Shown: positions 1 to 7,469 of the stretch, piece by piece
Layout of the letters: each line of letters begins with the position of its first letter
How positions within the stretch are numbered: position 1 is the first letter of the stretch
Source of the DNA: Rhodospirillaceae bacterium
Lineage (GTDB): Bacteria; Pseudomonadota; Alphaproteobacteria; CACIAM-22H2
NCBI GenBank assembly: GCA_022843945.1
Contig: JALHMR010000022.1
Location: 17,733-81,732 of the forward strand
DNA: 64,000 nt
Direction of reading: 5' to 3'
Notes under the pieces: model-generated
Seen by the model: only the letters and a program-made list of their open reading frames with translations
What the model was told of the DNA's origin: nothing
Databases searched by the model: none
Program-made: the position numbers and the translations under genes

Positions 1-2
1 TG

Positions 3-365
3 GTCACCGCGGTGCTCGTGCCCAAACCCGGGCATGCGGCGCGCAGCACCTTCCTCAAGCTCGGCACCCGCAGGTACCTGGTGATCTCCATCGTCATGAT
101 CGGCGCGGTGATCGAAGTCGACAACGGCGCGATCGCCTCGGCGCGTCTCGCGGTCGGTGCCTGTTCGGCGGTTGCCCGGCGCCTGCCTCAGCTCGAGCAG
201 GAACTGAAGGGTCGCCGCCTCGATCGCTCGCTGGCGGACATCGTGGTCTCACGGCATCTCCAGCCGCTGGCGCCGATCGACGACGTGCGCGGCACGGCCG
301 ATTATCGCAAGGACGCGACCCTGACGCTCCTGCGCCGCACCCTCGACGAGCTGGCCGCCGCATGA
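3..365 (+). CDS. FAD-binding subunit of a molybdenum hydroxylase (C-terminal part)
   Basis: The reading frame is open to the left edge, so only the last ~120 residues are visible. They resemble the C-terminal half of CoxM/XdhB-type FAD subunits of the xanthine dehydrogenase family: a conserved stretch near GTRRYLVISIV, an ARLAVGACS-like beta strand, and a final helix with DYRKDATLTLLRRTL, which matches the usual DYRR..A..L ending. The subunit would pass electrons from the 2Fe-2S clusters to FAD. Its stop overlaps the next gene (ATGA), so it is co-translated with the Fe-S/molybdopterin subunit. The substrate cannot be read from this fragment; the neighbours suggest nicotinate or a related N-heterocycle. 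Confidence 0.8.
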   Translation, partial: VTAVLVPKPGHAARSTFLKLGTRRYLVISIVMIGAVIEVDNGAIASARLAVGACSAVARRLPQLEQELKGRRLDRSLADIVVSRHLQPLAPIDDVRGTADYRKDATLTLLRRTLDELAAA

Positions 366-3100
366 CGGCGCTGTCCTTCACCCTCAACGGCAAGCCGGTC
401 TCGGTCGAGGCCGATCCGCTGCGCTCGCTGGCGGAGACCTTGCGCGAGGAGCTGCGCCTCACCGGCACGAAACTCGGCTGCAGCGCCGGGGATTGCGGGG
501 CCTGCACGGTGCGCCTCGACGGTCGGCAGGTCTGCGCCTGCCTGGTCCCCACCGGCCAGGTCGCTGGCCGCAAGGTGGAGACAGTCGAGGGGCTGGCGCG
601 CGACGGGAAGCTCTCCGCCCTCCAGGCGTCTTTTCATGCCTACGGCGCGGCGCAGTGCGGCATCTGCACGCCCGGCATGCTGATGGCTGCCGACGATCTT
701 CTGGCACGCACGGTGCAGCCGAGCGAAAGCCAGGTGCTCGATGCGCTGGGCGGTGTGCTCTGCCGCTGCACCGGCTATCGCAAGATCGTCGACGCGGTGT
801 TGGCCGTCGGCAGGGGCGTGGGCGCGGTGAAGCCGATGGCCGGCGAGGCGGTCGGCGCGCGGCTCGCCAAGGTCGATGGCCTGGCCAAGCTCACCGGATC
901 GGAAAAGTTCGGCGCCGATGACTGGCCGGCCGACTGCCTGGTGCTGCACGCCGTGCGCTCGCCGCATCACCGGGCGCGCTTCACCTTCGGCGATCTCGAG
1001 GCGTTCCGGAAGAAACACCCCGGCCTCGTCCGCATCCTGATCTGGAAGGACATTCCCGGGCAGAACCTCTACGGCATCTACCCGACCGGCAAGGACCAGC
1101 CGGCCCTGGCCGAAGGCGTGGTGCGCCACCGCGGCGAAGCGGTGTGCGCACTGGTCGGAGAGGCCGCGACGATTGCCCGCATCCGCGACGACGAAGTGCC
1201 GATCGTCTGGGAGACGCTGCCGCCGATGTCCGGCCTCGATGCGGCACTCAAGGCCGGCGTCGTGCCGCTGCATGCCGACAAACCGGACAACGTGCTGGTG
1301 CGTGGCCGGGTGGTGTCGGGCGACACGGCTGCGGGAATCAAAGGCGCAGCGGCGGTGGCACGCGGCGACTTTGAGACGGCCTTCGTCGAGCATGCCTATA
1401 TCGAGCCGGAAGCCGGCTATGCGCGGCGCGTCGGCGACCGTATCGAGATCGTCGCCTGCACCCAGACGCCTTACATGGACCGCGACGAGATCGCGCTGAT
1501 CATGGGCCTCAAGCCGGAGCAGGTGCGTATCGTGCCCACCGCGGTCGGCGGGGGCTTCGGCGGCAAGCTCGATCTCTCGCTCCAGCCGCTGATCGCCACC
1601 GCGGCCTGGCTGCTCAACCGGCCGGTGCGCTGCGTCTACACAAGGCCCGAAAGCATGGCCTCGACACCTAAGCGCCACCCAGCGCGTATTTCTGCGACCT
1701 TCGCCTGCGACGCTAAAGGCAAGTTGACAGCCGCCGAGTTCCACGGCGATTTCAACACCGGGGCTTACGCCTCGTGGGGTCCGACCGTGGCCAACCGTGT
1801 GCCGGTTCATGCGATGGGCCCGTACGAAGTTCCGGCGGTCAAGTGCACCAGCCGCGCCATCTATACGACCGACACGCCGGCCGGCGCCTTCCGCGGCTTC
1901 GGCGTGCCGCAAGCCGCCATCGCTCACGAGGCGCTGATGGACGAGCTGGCATTGCAAACAGGCCTCGATGAGCTCGAGTTCCGGGCGATCAACGTGCTCA
2001 AGCATGGCTCGCTCACCGCCACCGGGCAGAAGCTCGAAGCCAGTGCCGGCCTCGGCCTCTGTCTCGACGCGCTGCGTCCGCGCTGGAAGCAGCTGCGCGC
2101 GGCGGCCGAGGCGTTCAATCGCGAGAGTAAGGGCGCGCTGCGCCGCGGCGTGGGCATCGGCTGCATGTGGTACGGCATCGGCAACACCTCGCTGTCGAAT
2201 CCCTCCACCATGAAGGTGGGTATAAGCCGCGACGGCGCTCTCACGCTGTACAGCGGCGCTGTCGATATCGGCCAGGGCTCCAACACCATCATGCTGCAGA
2301 TCTGCGCCGATGCTCTCGGCGCACCAGTATCGGCATTCAGGCTGGTGGCCGGAGATACCGACCTCACCGCCGATGCCGGCAAGACCTCGGCCTCGCGCCA
2401 GACCTTCGTCTCCGGCAATGCCGCGCGGCTGGCCGGCGAGGATCTGCGCCGGCAGATCCTGCGCCTGGCCAACATAGGCGAGCGGGCCAAGATCGATGTC
2501 GTTGGCGGCAGGATCGTGCTGCACGAGGGCAAGTCGACGCACATTATCGATTGCGCCTCGCTGCCGGCCGACGGCCTGATGGGCACCGGCCGCTACGATC
2601 CGCCGACCACGCCGCTCGACGGCGACGGCCAGGGTGTGCCCTATGCGACCTATGCCTTCGCGGCGCAGCTCGCCGAGGTCGAGGTCGACATCGGCCTCGG
2701 CACCACCAAGGTGCGGCGCATCGTCGCGGCGCATGATGTCGGACGGGCCATCAACCCGACCCAGGTCGAGGGGCAGATCCATGGCGGTGTGGCGCAGGGG
2801 CTGGGCCTGGCGCTGATGGAGGAGTTCATCCCCGGCCGTACCGAGAACCTGCACGATTATCTGATCCCGACCTTCGGCGACGTGCCGGAGATCGAGACTT
2901 ATCTGATCGAAGACCGCGAGCCGCTCGGCCCTTATGGGGCAAAAGGAATCGGCGAGCCGGCGCTGGTCCCGACCGCGCCGGCCATCCTTGGCGCCATCCG
3001 CCACGCCACCGGTGTCCGTATCCGCCGCGTGCCGGCGACACCGGACCGCGTGCGCGCGGCCATCGTCGCCCATTCGCAGAAGAAGGCGGCGGCGGAATGA
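362..3100 (+). CDS. Molybdopterin-dependent hydroxylase, fused 2Fe-2S and molybdopterin subunit
   Basis: This 912-residue protein joins two subunits that are usually separate. Residues 1-~155 are a CoxS-type domain with a plant-ferredoxin cluster (C40, C45, C48, C60) and a second 2Fe-2S cluster (C99, C102, C134, C136). The rest is the molybdopterin-binding part, with GGGFGGK, AFRGFGVPQ and the C-terminal GIGEPAL segment carrying the catalytic Glu of the family. The layout and length resemble single-chain aldehyde oxidoreductases of the MOP type, but here a separate FAD subunit lies just upstream. The reaction would be hydroxylation of an aromatic ring carbon with water as oxygen source. Its 4-bp overlap with 6-hydroxynicotinate reductase makes nicotinate the best substrate guess; this is inferred from context. 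Confidence 0.85.
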   Translation: MTALSFTLNGKPVSVEADPLRSLAETLREELRLTGTKLGCSAGDCGACTVRLDGRQVCACLVPTGQVAGRKVETVEGLARDGKLSALQASFHAYGAAQCGICTPGMLMAADDLLARTVQPSESQVLDALGGVLCRCTGYRKIVDAVLAVGRGVGAVKPMAGEAVGARLAKVDGLAKLTGSEKFGADDWPADCLVLHAVRSPHHRARFTFGDLEAFRKKHPGLVRILIWKDIPGQNLYGIYPTGKDQPALAEGVVRHRGEAVCALVGEAATIARIRDDEVPIVWETLPPMSGLDAALKAGVVPLHADKPDNVLVRGRVVSGDTAAGIKGAAAVARGDFETAFVEHAYIEPEAGYARRVGDRIEIVACTQTPYMDRDEIALIMGLKPEQVRIVPTAVGGGFGGKLDLSLQPLIATAAWLLNRPVRCVYTRPESMASTPKRHPARISATFACDAKGKLTAAEFHGDFNTGAYASWGPTVANRVPVHAMGPYEVPAVKCTSRAIYTTDTPAGAFRGFGVPQAAIAHEALMDELALQTGLDELEFRAINVLKHGSLTATGQKLEASAGLGLCLDALRPRWKQLRAAAEAFNRESKGALRRGVGIGCMWYGIGNTSLSNPSTMKVGISRDGALTLYSGAVDIGQGSNTIMLQICADALGAPVSAFRLVAGDTDLTADAGKTSASRQTFVSGNAARLAGEDLRRQILRLANIGERAKIDVVGGRIVLHEGKSTHIIDCASLPADGLMGTGRYDPPTTPLDGDGQGVPYATYAFAAQLAEVEVDIGLGTTKVRRIVAAHDVGRAINPTQVEGQIHGGVAQGLGLALMEEFIPGRTENLHDYLIPTFGDVPEIETYLIEDREPLGPYGAKGIGEPALVPTAPAILGAIRHATGVRIRRVPATPDRVRAAIVAHSQKKAAAE

Positions 3101-4602
3101 CCGAAACTCACGTCAGCACCGACACTCCGGCGCCCGAGGCGCTGGCTGCCGCGACCGCGGCGAAGGCCGGCGACATCGTCACCTGCGATGCCTGCCCGGT
3201 GCTCTGCCGTATCCGTCCGGGCAAGACCGGCGCTTGCGACCGCTACGGCAATACGGAGGGCAAGCTGACGCGCATGGATCCGCTGGTGATCACCAGCCGG
3301 GCCCAGGCGCTCGTTCCCTTCCTCAACGGCAAGTGGACCGGTAACCCGATCACGGGCGCGGACACCTTCGTCACCGGCATCGGGGCCGGCACCACCTATC
3401 CCGACTACAAGCCCGCGCCCTTCATCGTGGCGAGCCAGATCGACGGCGTCGACATGGTCACCGTGGTGACCGAAGGCATCTTCAGCTACTGCGGCCTCAA
3501 GGTGAAGATCGACACCGACCGTTATCTCGGGCCGGAGCAGGCGGCGGTGCGCTGCAAGGGCGAGGCGGTCGGCCACGTGACCACCGCCGAATACGGCTCG
3601 CAGATGCTCTCGCTGGGCGGCGTGCACCACCTGACCGGCGGCAGCAAGAAAGAGGGTGTCGTCACCTGCGACACCATGCTGGCGCTGTGCAACAAGGAAT
3701 CCGTCGAGCTCACCATCGACGGCGGCTCGACGATCATCGTGCAGGCCGGCAAGCCGCCGGTGGTCAACGGCGTGCCCGAGGAGCGCATGCGCGTGGGCTG
3801 CGGCTCGGCGACCATCGGCATGTTCGCCCAGCAATGGCTGGCCCATGCCGACGAGGTCATCGTCGTGGACGATCACATCACCGGCGTGCTTACCGAGCAC
3901 CAAGCCGGACGCTTCCTCGATATGAAGCCGGCGGGCATCCGCGTGCGCGGCCGCAAGTCGACGCCCGGCCGCTACTTCCAGGTGGCCAATCCGGGAACCG
4001 GCTGGGGCGGCACCGATATCACCGATCCCTTGTCGATCATCGAGAAGATCGATCCCAAGACGGCCTGGCCGGGTCTCAAACTGCTGATGGTGAGCACCAC
4101 CGGCGAGCATGCCGCCTGGTACGTGCTGGACCAGGACCTCAAGCCGGTGCCGGCGCCGATGCCGGAGCCCATCACCAAAATCGTCGAGCGCATCGGCGAG
4201 AACTGCGAGCCGGCACTGTGCACGGTGCTGTTCATGGCCGGGGCCGGCGGCAGTTTGCGCGCCGGTGTCACCGAGAACCCGGTACGACTGACGCGCTCGG
4301 TGCGCGATGCGCTGACCCGCGTCACCTCCGGCGGCGCTGCGGTCTATGTCTGGCCGGGCGGCGGCATCACCTACATGGTCGATGTCACCACCATGCCGGA
4401 TAAGTCCTTCGGCTACGTGCCCACACCGGCGATCGTCGGCCCGCTCGAATTCACCCTGCGCCGCGACGACTATGCCGCCCTCGGCGGCCATATGGACCAT
4501 GTGCGGCCGCTGGCCTCTATCCAGGCGCATGACAATGTGCGGGTCGAAGCCCAGCGCGCCGATCAACCCTGGCCGGTAACCCCGGCGGAGGCGGCGTCGT
4601 GA
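3097..4602 (+). CDS. hnr: 6-hydroxynicotinate reductase
   Basis: This 501-residue protein opens with a Cys cluster C30-x2-C33-x3-C37-x9-C47 (CDACPVLC, then GACDRYGN), typical of 6-hydroxynicotinate reductases. Further cysteines are spread along the chain (CGLK, CDTMLALC, GCGSAT, CEPALC). In Eubacterium barkeri the enzyme is an iron-sulfur flavoprotein with covalently bound flavin that reduces 6-hydroxynicotinate to 1,4,5,6-tetrahydro-6-oxonicotinate. The gene overlaps its neighbours on both sides by four bases (ATGA and GTGA), and an enamidase homologue lies in the same locus, which supports the assignment. A GCGSATIG segment at residues 234-241 is a possible but non-canonical flavin attachment site. 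The name rests on recognised family sequence, not on an alignment. Confidence 0.83.
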   Translation: MTETHVSTDTPAPEALAAATAAKAGDIVTCDACPVLCRIRPGKTGACDRYGNTEGKLTRMDPLVITSRAQALVPFLNGKWTGNPITGADTFVTGIGAGTTYPDYKPAPFIVASQIDGVDMVTVVTEGIFSYCGLKVKIDTDRYLGPEQAAVRCKGEAVGHVTTAEYGSQMLSLGGVHHLTGGSKKEGVVTCDTMLALCNKESVELTIDGGSTIIVQAGKPPVVNGVPEERMRVGCGSATIGMFAQQWLAHADEVIVVDDHITGVLTEHQAGRFLDMKPAGIRVRGRKSTPGRYFQVANPGTGWGGTDITDPLSIIEKIDPKTAWPGLKLLMVSTTGEHAAWYVLDQDLKPVPAPMPEPITKIVERIGENCEPALCTVLFMAGAGGSLRAGVTENPVRLTRSVRDALTRVTSGGAAVYVWPGGGITYMVDVTTMPDKSFGYVPTPAIVGPLEFTLRRDDYAALGGHMDHVRPLASIQAHDNVRVEAQRADQPWPVTPAEAAS

Positions 4603-5480
4603 GCGGCGAGGGTATTCGCGCCGGTCTGCTGCCGGACGGCAGGCGGCTGCATCTGCAGCACGGGCCCATCGACCTGATCGTCGAGGCCTTCGGCGACTTT
4701 GCCGAAGTGCACGCGGCCTACGTCCAGGCGGCCGCGGGCTTCGCCGACGTGCTGCCGACCCTGGCCAGGGAGCTGCCGCTGCTGCGCGCGCCGCTGGGTG
4801 CCGCGCGGCCACTGCCGACGGGGCCGGTGGCGCAGCGCATGGTCGCCGCCTGCTGGCCGCACCGTGAACAGTTCATCACGCCGATGGCGGCGGTGGCCGG
4901 CGCGGTCGCCGATCATGTTCTCCAGGCGCTGCTCGACGGCCGCACTCTCTCCCGCGCCTACGTCAATGACGGCGGCGATATCGCCTTTTATCTGGCGCCG
5001 GGCCAGACGCTGAGCTGCGGCCTGGTGGCCGATCTCGCTGCCCCGGCCCTCGACGGCACCATCGTGCTGACCCACGCCATGCCGGTGCGCGGCCTGGCCA
5101 CCTCCGGCCGGGCGACCAAGGGGCAGGGCGGGCGCAGTTTTTCTTTGGGAATCGCGGATGCGGTGACCGTCCTGGCGCGCGATGCGGCGACGGCCGATGC
5201 CGCCGCCACCATGATCGCCAACGCGGTCGACCTGCCCGGCCACCCGGGAATCCTGCGGGGCCCGGCCAGCGACCAAGATCCCGACAGCGACCTGGGTGAC
5301 CGCTTGGTGACGCTCGATGTCGGCCCGCTGGTCGATGACGAGATCGATCAGGCCCTGCGCAGGGGAGCCATGCGCGCCGACAGCTTGCGCGCCTCTGGAC
5401 TCATCCACGGGGCGGTGATGGTATTGAGGCGCCGCCTGGCCACGGTCGGGGCGGATCTGCCGCGCCTGGCGGCGGCTTAG
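4599..5480 (+). CDS. UPF0280 family protein (ApbE-related)
   Basis: This 293-residue protein starts at a GTG inside the stop of the preceding gene (GTGA). Its sequence matches UPF0280: DGRRLHLQHGPIDL at the start, a central YVNDGGDIAFYL segment and a late GLATSGRATKGQGGRSFSLG stretch resembling the FMN-transferase active region of ApbE. UPF0280 proteins are distantly related to ApbE, which attaches flavin to Thr or Ser side chains. Because the gene is translationally coupled to a reductase whose characterised homologue carries covalent flavin, a maturation role is an attractive inference. No experimental function of this family is known to me. Confidence 0.8.
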   Translation: MSGEGIRAGLLPDGRRLHLQHGPIDLIVEAFGDFAEVHAAYVQAAAGFADVLPTLARELPLLRAPLGAARPLPTGPVAQRMVAACWPHREQFITPMAAVAGAVADHVLQALLDGRTLSRAYVNDGGDIAFYLAPGQTLSCGLVADLAAPALDGTIVLTHAMPVRGLATSGRATKGQGGRSFSLGIADAVTVLARDAATADAAATMIANAVDLPGHPGILRGPASDQDPDSDLGDRLVTLDVGPLVDDEIDQALRRGAMRADSLRASGLIHGAVMVLRRRLATVGADLPRLAAA

Positions 5481-5500
5481 GCGTAGCGAAGGTGGGGATC

Positions 5501-6085
5501 ATGGCCGCGCAGGTTCGCAAACTGATCACCGTCATCGAGGAGACCCGGCGCGAGGCTGGCCGCGCCATCGCCCCGGCCATGCGCAAGGCCGCGGCTATCG
5601 CCGTGATCGCCAATCCGTTTGCCGGCAAATACGAGGCCGATCTCGAGACCCTGATGGCCATCGGCGAGGAGCTGGGCGAGATGCTCGGCCGCCAGGCGGT
5701 CGCCGCCCTCGGCATCAAGCCCGGCGAGGCGCAGAGCTACGGCAAGGCGGCCATCGTCGGCGAGGACGGCGAACTCGAGCATGCCGCCGCCATTCTCCAT
5801 CCGCGGCTGGGCAAGCCGCTGCGCGCGGCGGTCGAGAAGGGTGCCGCACTCGTTCCCTCCTCGAAGAAGCGCGGCGGGCCGGGTGCGGCGATCGACGTGC
5901 CTTTAGGCCACAAGGACGCCGCCTTCGTGCGCAGCCATTTCGACGCCATGGAGATCCGCGTGCACGACGCGCCGCGGCGCGACGAGATCGTGGTCGCCGT
6001 GGTGGTCACCGACAGCGGCCGGCCGCTGCCGCGTATCGGCGGCCTCACCGTAGATCAAATCGAAGGCAAAGACGGGTTGCGTTAA
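5501..6085 (+). CDS. Amino acid synthesis family protein (DUF1185)
   Basis: This protein of about 194 residues matches DUF1185/AA_synth: an N-terminal RKLITVIEETRREAG, a core IANPFAGKYEADL, a GKAAIVGEDGELEHAAAI segment and a C-terminal DAPRRDEIVVAVVVTDSGRP. The ATG at 5501 is preferred over an in-frame GTG at 5492 because AAGGTGGGG lies about six bases before the ATG. The biochemical role of the family is unsettled. It sits 20 bases after the UPF0280 gene and just before the ABC importer, so it probably belongs to the same catabolic operon. Confidence 0.8.
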   Translation: MAAQVRKLITVIEETRREAGRAIAPAMRKAAAIAVIANPFAGKYEADLETLMAIGEELGEMLGRQAVAALGIKPGEAQSYGKAAIVGEDGELEHAAAILHPRLGKPLRAAVEKGAALVPSSKKRGGPGAAIDVPLGHKDAAFVRSHFDAMEIRVHDAPRRDEIVVAVVVTDSGRPLPRIGGLTVDQIEGKDGLR

Positions 6086-6126
6086 CCCGAACAATCAATC
6101 GCTCACGCAAAGAACAGGAGAGAATC

Positions 6127-7344
6127 ATGATCATCAAACGACGCGACTTCCTCGCAGGCTCCGCGGCTGCCGTGGCCATTGCCGGCGCACCTTCCATCGC
6201 CCGCGGCCAGGGGGCGACGATCAAGATCGGCGAGATCAACAGCTACTCGACCCAGGCCGCCTTCCTCGGGCCGTATCGCAACGGCTGGAACATGGCGCTC
6301 GACGAGGTCAACGCGGCGGGCGGCCTCAACGGCCGCAAGCTCGAGACGGTCTTCCGCGACGACGGCGGCAAGCCGGAAGACGCGGTGCGTCACGCGGGCG
6401 AGCTGGTCGCGGCCGAGAAGGTCGACCTTCTGGCGGGCGGCTTCCTCTCCAACATCGGCCTGGCCATCGGCGGCTACGCCAAGCAGAATAAGAAGCTCTA
6501 CGTCGCCTCCGAGCCGCTGACCGACGCGCTCGTCTGGGCGCAGGGCAACCGCTACACCTTCCGCCTGCGCCCCTCGACCTACATGCAGGCGGCGATGCTG
6601 GTGGAGGAGGCGGCGAAGCTTCCGGCCATGCGCTGGGCCACCGTCTCGCCGAACTACGAATACGGCCAGTCGGCGGTGAAGTGGTTCAAGGAGCTGCTGT
6701 CGCGCAAGAAGCCCGGCGTGCAGTTCGTCAGCGAGCAGTTCCCGGCGCTCGGCCGCATCGATGCCGGTGCGACGGTGCAGGCGGTGGCGGCGGCCAACCC
6801 GGAGGCGATCTTCAACGTCACCTTCGGCGCCGACCTGACCAACTTCGTGCGCCAGGGCAACACCCGCGGCCTGTTCGAGCGCCGCGCCGTGGCCAGCATG
6901 CTGACCGGCGAGCCCGAGTACATGGACCCGCTCAAGGACGAGACACCTGAAAACTGGATCGTCACCGGCTACCCATGGGACCAGGTCAACACGCCGAGCC
7001 ACAGCAAGTTCCGCGACGACTACCGCAAGAAATACAACGATTACCCGCGCCTCGGCTCGGTCGTCGGCTACGACACGGTCAATGCCATCATCAACATGCT
7101 GCGCAAGGCCGGCTCGACCGACACCGAGAAGATGGTCGACGCCATGGAAGGACTGAAGTTCACCAGCCCGTTCGGCCCGGTCGAGTTCCGCAAGATCGAC
7201 CACCAGGCCACGCTCGGCGCCTTCGTCGGCCGCACCAAGGTGCAGGGCGGCAAGGGCATCATGGTCAACTGGCGCTACGCCGACGGCAAGGACTACCTGC
7301 CGTCCGACGCCGAGGTGCGCGAGATGCGTCCGAAGGACGCGTGA
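6127..7344 (+). CDS. ABC transporter substrate-binding protein (branched-chain amino acid type)
   Basis: This 405-residue periplasmic protein starts with a Tat-like signal (MIIKRRDFLAGSAAAVAIAG, twin Arg at 5-6, probable cut near residues 26-28). The mature part has the type I periplasmic-binding fold of LivJ/LivK proteins: IKIGEINSYS, an early ALDEVNAAGGLNGRKLE and a C-terminal AYADGKDYLPSD. AGGAG lies 6-10 bases before the ATG. Permease and two ATPases follow, so the operon makes one complete importer. The ligand is probably the pathway substrate, nicotinate or a related pyridine; that is inference from context. Confidence 0.88.
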   Translation: MIIKRRDFLAGSAAAVAIAGAPSIARGQGATIKIGEINSYSTQAAFLGPYRNGWNMALDEVNAAGGLNGRKLETVFRDDGGKPEDAVRHAGELVAAEKVDLLAGGFLSNIGLAIGGYAKQNKKLYVASEPLTDALVWAQGNRYTFRLRPSTYMQAAMLVEEAAKLPAMRWATVSPNYEYGQSAVKWFKELLSRKKPGVQFVSEQFPALGRIDAGATVQAVAAANPEAIFNVTFGADLTNFVRQGNTRGLFERRAVASMLTGEPEYMDPLKDETPENWIVTGYPWDQVNTPSHSKFRDDYRKKYNDYPRLGSVVGYDTVNAIINMLRKAGSTDTEKMVDAMEGLKFTSPFGPVEFRKIDHQATLGAFVGRTKVQGGKGIMVNWRYADGKDYLPSDAEVREMRPKDA

Positions 7345-7364
7345 GCGGAGCCGGTTTGCCTTAG

Positions 7365-7440
7365 TCCCCCTCGCCCTCCCGCGCTAACCGCGCGGGTCCC
7401 TCCCTCTCCCCCACTGGGGGAGAGGGTTGGGGTGAGGGGG
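7365..7440. repeat. Nested palindromic intergenic element
   Basis: The gap between the binding protein and the permease gene holds nested inverted repeats. The outer arms are CCCCCTC (7365-7371) and GAGGGGG (7434-7440). Inside lie a 7-bp hairpin (7378-7384 with 7390-7396) and an 11-bp hairpin CCCTCTCCCCC/GGGGGAGAGGG with a 3-base loop (7402-7426). The composition matches an element at 37559-37655. In the mRNA it could stabilise the upstream binding-protein message and lower permease expression; that is inference. No U-run follows, so it is not a standard terminator. Confidence 0.75.
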
Positions 7441-7469
7441 AATTCTGCCTCTCTCGATCGGCCGATCGC

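Noticed and set aside
302..3073. Long antisense reading frame of 923 codons opposite the molybdopterin subunit
   Set aside because: It is a shadow caused by GC-rich codons; no domain or ribosome-binding site, and the sense strand carries an obvious enzyme.
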